Below are positions 61,521-64,000 of a stretch of 64,000 nt of DNA, one piece after another. Within the stretch, counting starts at the first letter, position 1, and each line of letters begins with the position of its first letter. Made by a program: the position numbers and the translations under genes. The notes under the pieces were generated by a model. That model was not told where the DNA came from. It did not search any database and was given only the letters and a program-made list of their open reading frames with translations. This DNA is from Chrysophaeum taylorii (taxonomy: Eukaryota; Sar; Pelagophyceae; Pelagomonadales; Pelagomonadaceae): positions 399,126 through 463,125 of the forward strand of contig JAQMWT010000362.1 of assembly GCA_029834535.1 (NCBI GenBank). The letters are read 5' to 3'.

Positions 61521-62032
61521 CTTGCGACTGATGGAGTTAGCGTGATCTGCAATGTCCAGGAAAGAAGTGACTCGTTTATTAGGCCAGGAAGCAAATCCAA
61601 ATGACCGGTATTATATTTGCGAGCAACAAGAATCCATCTTTCTCTGGCTTGATAATCTCCACACAAGTAGCATGGAAATCGATCACATATATCCACCGTA
61701 TAGTTCATCGTAGAGAAGATGAGATTAGCAACTCGTATATGATCTTCATACGATGCAGAGTGTGGTGGCGTCATCTCCATAAAAAGAATGAGGGGCTTTA
61801 AAAGCTCAAGTACACTTAGAGCACTTGGAAACAAGGAGTCGTCCATATCGCGCTCGAAAGTTGAATTGGATCTCCCGTTGATTATGTTGCGATTGGTGCA
61901 TGGAGATGTCAATTCCACTATATGACTATAATATCTTGCACGTTCAGTGTCCGATGCTCGATGTAGATATGTAAGGAACTTGGGTAGTGACGGGAAAACT
62001 TCGATGGAATTACCAAAGCGTCTTCGTAGCAT
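61517..62032 (-). pseudogene. Family A 5' ORF fragment (Gag position), minus copy
   Basis: 171 codons starting MLRRRFGNSIEVFPSLPKFL, including one CYLCGDYQARERW motif, overlapping the polyprotein frame at its end. No recognised Gag domain. The mid part of Gag is missing from both other copies, so it cannot be cross-checked here. Confidence 0.55.
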
Positions 62033-62299
62033 ATGCGTAAGATTTTCGTCGCTCTCAACGAGAACTTTAACGTTGATGTTGATATATACAAGTCATTGGA
62101 AGCGCAAGCCAAGAAGGCAGGAGTGGACATCCCGGAGCAAAGTAGAGTTACGGTAGGTGCTCGTGAAGTTGGAGATGCAGTTACCGTATGGAGCAAGCGT
62201 GTAGTAACCTTGCGTCATACAGGAGGTGAGAAATCCTTGCGTATGTAAGGAAACTGCGAATGCATTGACTCCAATATGGTTTTGAGCCACGGGACGTAA

Positions 62300-62960
62300 A
62301 TTACACGTTCCAGAAGGTTGGAGTATAACTTAAGCATTTCGCGTTGTTCGTTAAAAGGTGTATACCAGTTTTATCTTCCCCCATTGAGTCATGCTGTGAT
62401 GTGGCAGATCGGGATCGTTATGGTCGTTTTGCTTGGGTAGGAAAAGCGCAACACGCACATCCCACATAGGATGCTTTGGAGAGCGGGATGACGGTTCTTA
62501 TTATCGTGGCGTGAGTGATACTTTATATCCGTCTGATGCTGGGTGACGGGACTCGGGTAGTTTAACGATATGTATTGGATCAGCGTAACGTTTAAAGTTA
62601 ATCGCCGTTGAGAGGCACGTATCAGCGTCATCCTGCGCGTCATGTCACGGTAAATTGTACCCATTGTACCACGCCGAGCAACAACATGTGTAGAACTTGA
62701 CCAAACAACATAACGTGTCATGAAACTTTACGTTTGTTCGGAAGGTACCACGACAAGTGCGAAACCATTGTTTATTTTCGGAAGCAACACGGGGGGGTCT
62801 GTACCATCCTCATTCTCTTCGTTAGGTTGGTAGTGGGGAGCTCGGAGTGCAAAGCTTTCCTGAGCTTTGACGACGAACGATTGCATCTTGGCTTTACACT
62901 GGGTGTTGCAGTAGCGGTTGAGGAATGCGACGATTTCATCCGTTGATGATAGGCTGCGTG
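62300..62960. other. No gene supported
   Basis: Low-complexity-free sequence with short open frames only and no match to the elements on either side that I can see. Confidence 0.5.
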
Positions 62961-62967
62961 CAGGCCA

Positions 62968-63248
62968 GTAAGTTCACCTAGTCCCAATCTCTAACCCCAG
63001 TAAGTTCACCTGGTCCCAGTTTCGTATAAGTTCACCTGGTCAGCAGTTCACCTAGCTCACACCACCTTGAGCCTGTCGCTTGCCTCCGCCATCTAAGCTG
63101 CTTTGATCCGCGCGCCGCCAACCCAGTTTACTCTAAGCCCCTTTACTCAAAACCCCAGTATGTTCACCTGGTCCCGTTTCACCTGGTCACTCACCCAGTC
63201 CCAATCTCAAACCCCAAGTTCACCTGGCCCCAGTAAGTTCACCTACAG
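62968..63248 (+). repeat. Cluster of AGTTCACCTGGTCCCA repeats
   Basis: About eight imperfect, irregularly spaced copies of (CCAGTA)AGTTCACCTGGTCCCA, several followed by CCCAATCTC.AACCCC. Higher-order order is visible: the block AGTTCACCT...CCCAATCTC.AACCCC appears at both ends. Confidence 0.75.
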
Positions 63249-63249
63249 T

Positions 63250-63834
63250 GCGCGTGTAGACGCCGGGAGGGGGCTTATCGGTATTGCGCAGCACGTGTGG
63301 GGTAGGGTGGAGTCGTCGACCCAGATGAGTATATCCTCGGGGATGCCGATCGACAGAGAGCCACGTAGAGCTGGACGTGGCAGAAGACGGGCTTGGGAAA
63401 GAGGACGCCGACCTCGCGGGGCGTCTGGCTCTGGCTCTTGTTGATCGTTTGGCGTAGGCGGGCCTTAAGCGATACAGGTTGGAGGAGCCTCGGTGACAAC
63501 GACACGATCGATCATGTATCTGGTACTGTTGCAGTGGCCGTGCGACGGGTCGAGGTTGCGAAGACATTAAGCTCGCGATCAAAGTCAGCATGCCGTTGGT
63601 TGTCAGGGAATTGAAAACTCGACTGTAAAGAGCGAGGCGTCGGCTTCTGACCCAACCTAGTCGGCTGAAAAGAACTCCGACGCCTCGTCTCCACGAAAAA
63701 AAGGCCGCGGTCATGCGCGCGTTGTCAGCATCGACAACATCGTTTCGACGGGGCGTGAGAATGGCGCGCTGAAAGAGCCGCCGCGGGTCGTGGAAACAGT
63801 CTGCGAGGTCGCCGTAGACGGCTTGGAGGCTCAA
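63250..63834 (-). pseudogene. Helitron/PIF1-type helicase remnant
   Basis: Minus-strand stretches in shifting frames follow the C-terminal helicase order: YGDLADCFHDPRRLFQRAIL then TPRRNDVVDADNARM (the 'RAILTPxN..V...N' block), FNSLTTNGM, RYMIDRVVVTEAPPT, and RQTINKSQSQTPREVG with VLFPKPVFCHVQLYVALCRS (the 'TINKAQGQT...VG...P.PVFSHGQLYVALSR' block). Several frame changes, so inactive. Helitron helicases and host PIF1 share these blocks; the NSL..NGM motif favours a Helitron. It begins near the window end, so its 5' part may lie outside. Confidence 0.72.
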
Positions 63835-64000
63835 TGTCTGGCTCGCGCGTCTACCTGATCCTTACCCTAAATCGAGGGACAGACAAACAAACCCCACAAA
63901 CCCACCCACATCCTTCATGCTCCCCACACACACCCCCCCCTCTTAACAGTCGACATTTAAAGACAGACAAACAAACCCGATCCCAGCAGGACGTCACCTT

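Larger units (their letters stand above)
53644..62040 (-). mobile_element. Copia family A retrotransposon, most complete copy
   Basis: Minus orientation: 5' part with a Gag-position ORF (62032-61517), a long frame with integrase and RT N-half (61520-57546), RT C-half/RNase H (57559-56282), ORF3 (56171-54182) and 3' LTR (54046-53644). No 5' LTR is found before the window end, and homology to the family A leader is not seen beyond ~62040, so the 5' end is truncated or rearranged. Three frame changes (near 61520, 57550 and 55940) make this copy defective although each domain is well preserved. Confidence 0.85.

Noticed and set aside
62033-62248. 71-codon plus-strand ORF (MRKIFVALNENFN...)
   Set aside because: It looks protein-like but is isolated, overlaps the family A 5' region in antisense, and has no recognised domain; evidence insufficient.

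Overview
This is nuclear DNA from a eukaryote, most plausibly a photosynthetic stramenopile (ochrophyte) alga. The evidence is: (i) spliceosomal introns of 44-74 bases with GT-AG ends, visible in the primase, GHKL and REJ/GPS genes; (ii) eukaryote-only proteins (PRIM1-type primase, SNU23/ZMAT2, a BART protein, a REJ/GPS polycystin-like protein); (iii) two genes, IspF and a four-span membrane protein, whose N-termini look like a signal peptide followed by a Gly-Phe site, as expected for import into a secondary red plastid; (iv) Pro-Thr stalk repeats common in stramenopile surface proteins. A pelagophyte-like lineage fits the GC-rich, compact, intron-poor layout, but the species assignment is inference.

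Bases 1-32,311 are a dense GC-rich gene block. In order it holds a tail-anchored heme oxygenase (+), a TauD-like dioxygenase (+), a LOG-type phosphoribohydrolase (-), a TPR-methyltransferase (+), primase small subunit (-), a divergent USP-fold protein (+), IspF (-), a UBA-like coiled-coil protein (+), TadA deaminase (-), a coiled-coil protein (+), a ~3,100-residue REJ/GPS receptor-like protein (+), a predicted plastid membrane protein (-), a BART-WW protein (+), an unknown protein (-), a GHKL ATPase (-) and SNU23 (+). Strands mostly alternate. Convergent pairs are 31-110 bases apart, and in one case the stop codons interlock. One divergent pair has start codons only 55 bases apart around a G-box/CRE motif. 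The functions are housekeeping (replication, splicing, tRNA editing, isoprenoid and heme metabolism) and do not form one pathway.

Bases ~33,300-35,450 look like a decayed unknown protein gene. From ~35,950 to ~62,000 the window is a nest of retroelements, visibly less GC-rich. Copia family A is a tandem array on + (three LTRs, 35,947-48,421) plus a longer, more complete copy on - (53,644 to about 62,040). Copia family B (37,513-42,012, -) has 96-base LTRs, a primer-binding site and a 5-base target duplication, and sits inside a family A remnant. Two short SINE-like elements with TTAG tails sit in or beside family A LTRs; uninterrupted sister copies confirm both insertions. A Gypsy integrase and a third Copia (family C) are each cut in two by what reads as a 2.2-kb inversion (about 49,957-52,148).

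The most novel-looking signal is a third open reading frame between RNase H and the 3' LTR of the Copia elements. It occurs in both family A copies and, strongly diverged, in family C, and carries a conserved Cys/His pattern. The last 1 kb holds a short direct-repeat cluster and a broken Helitron/PIF1-type helicase.
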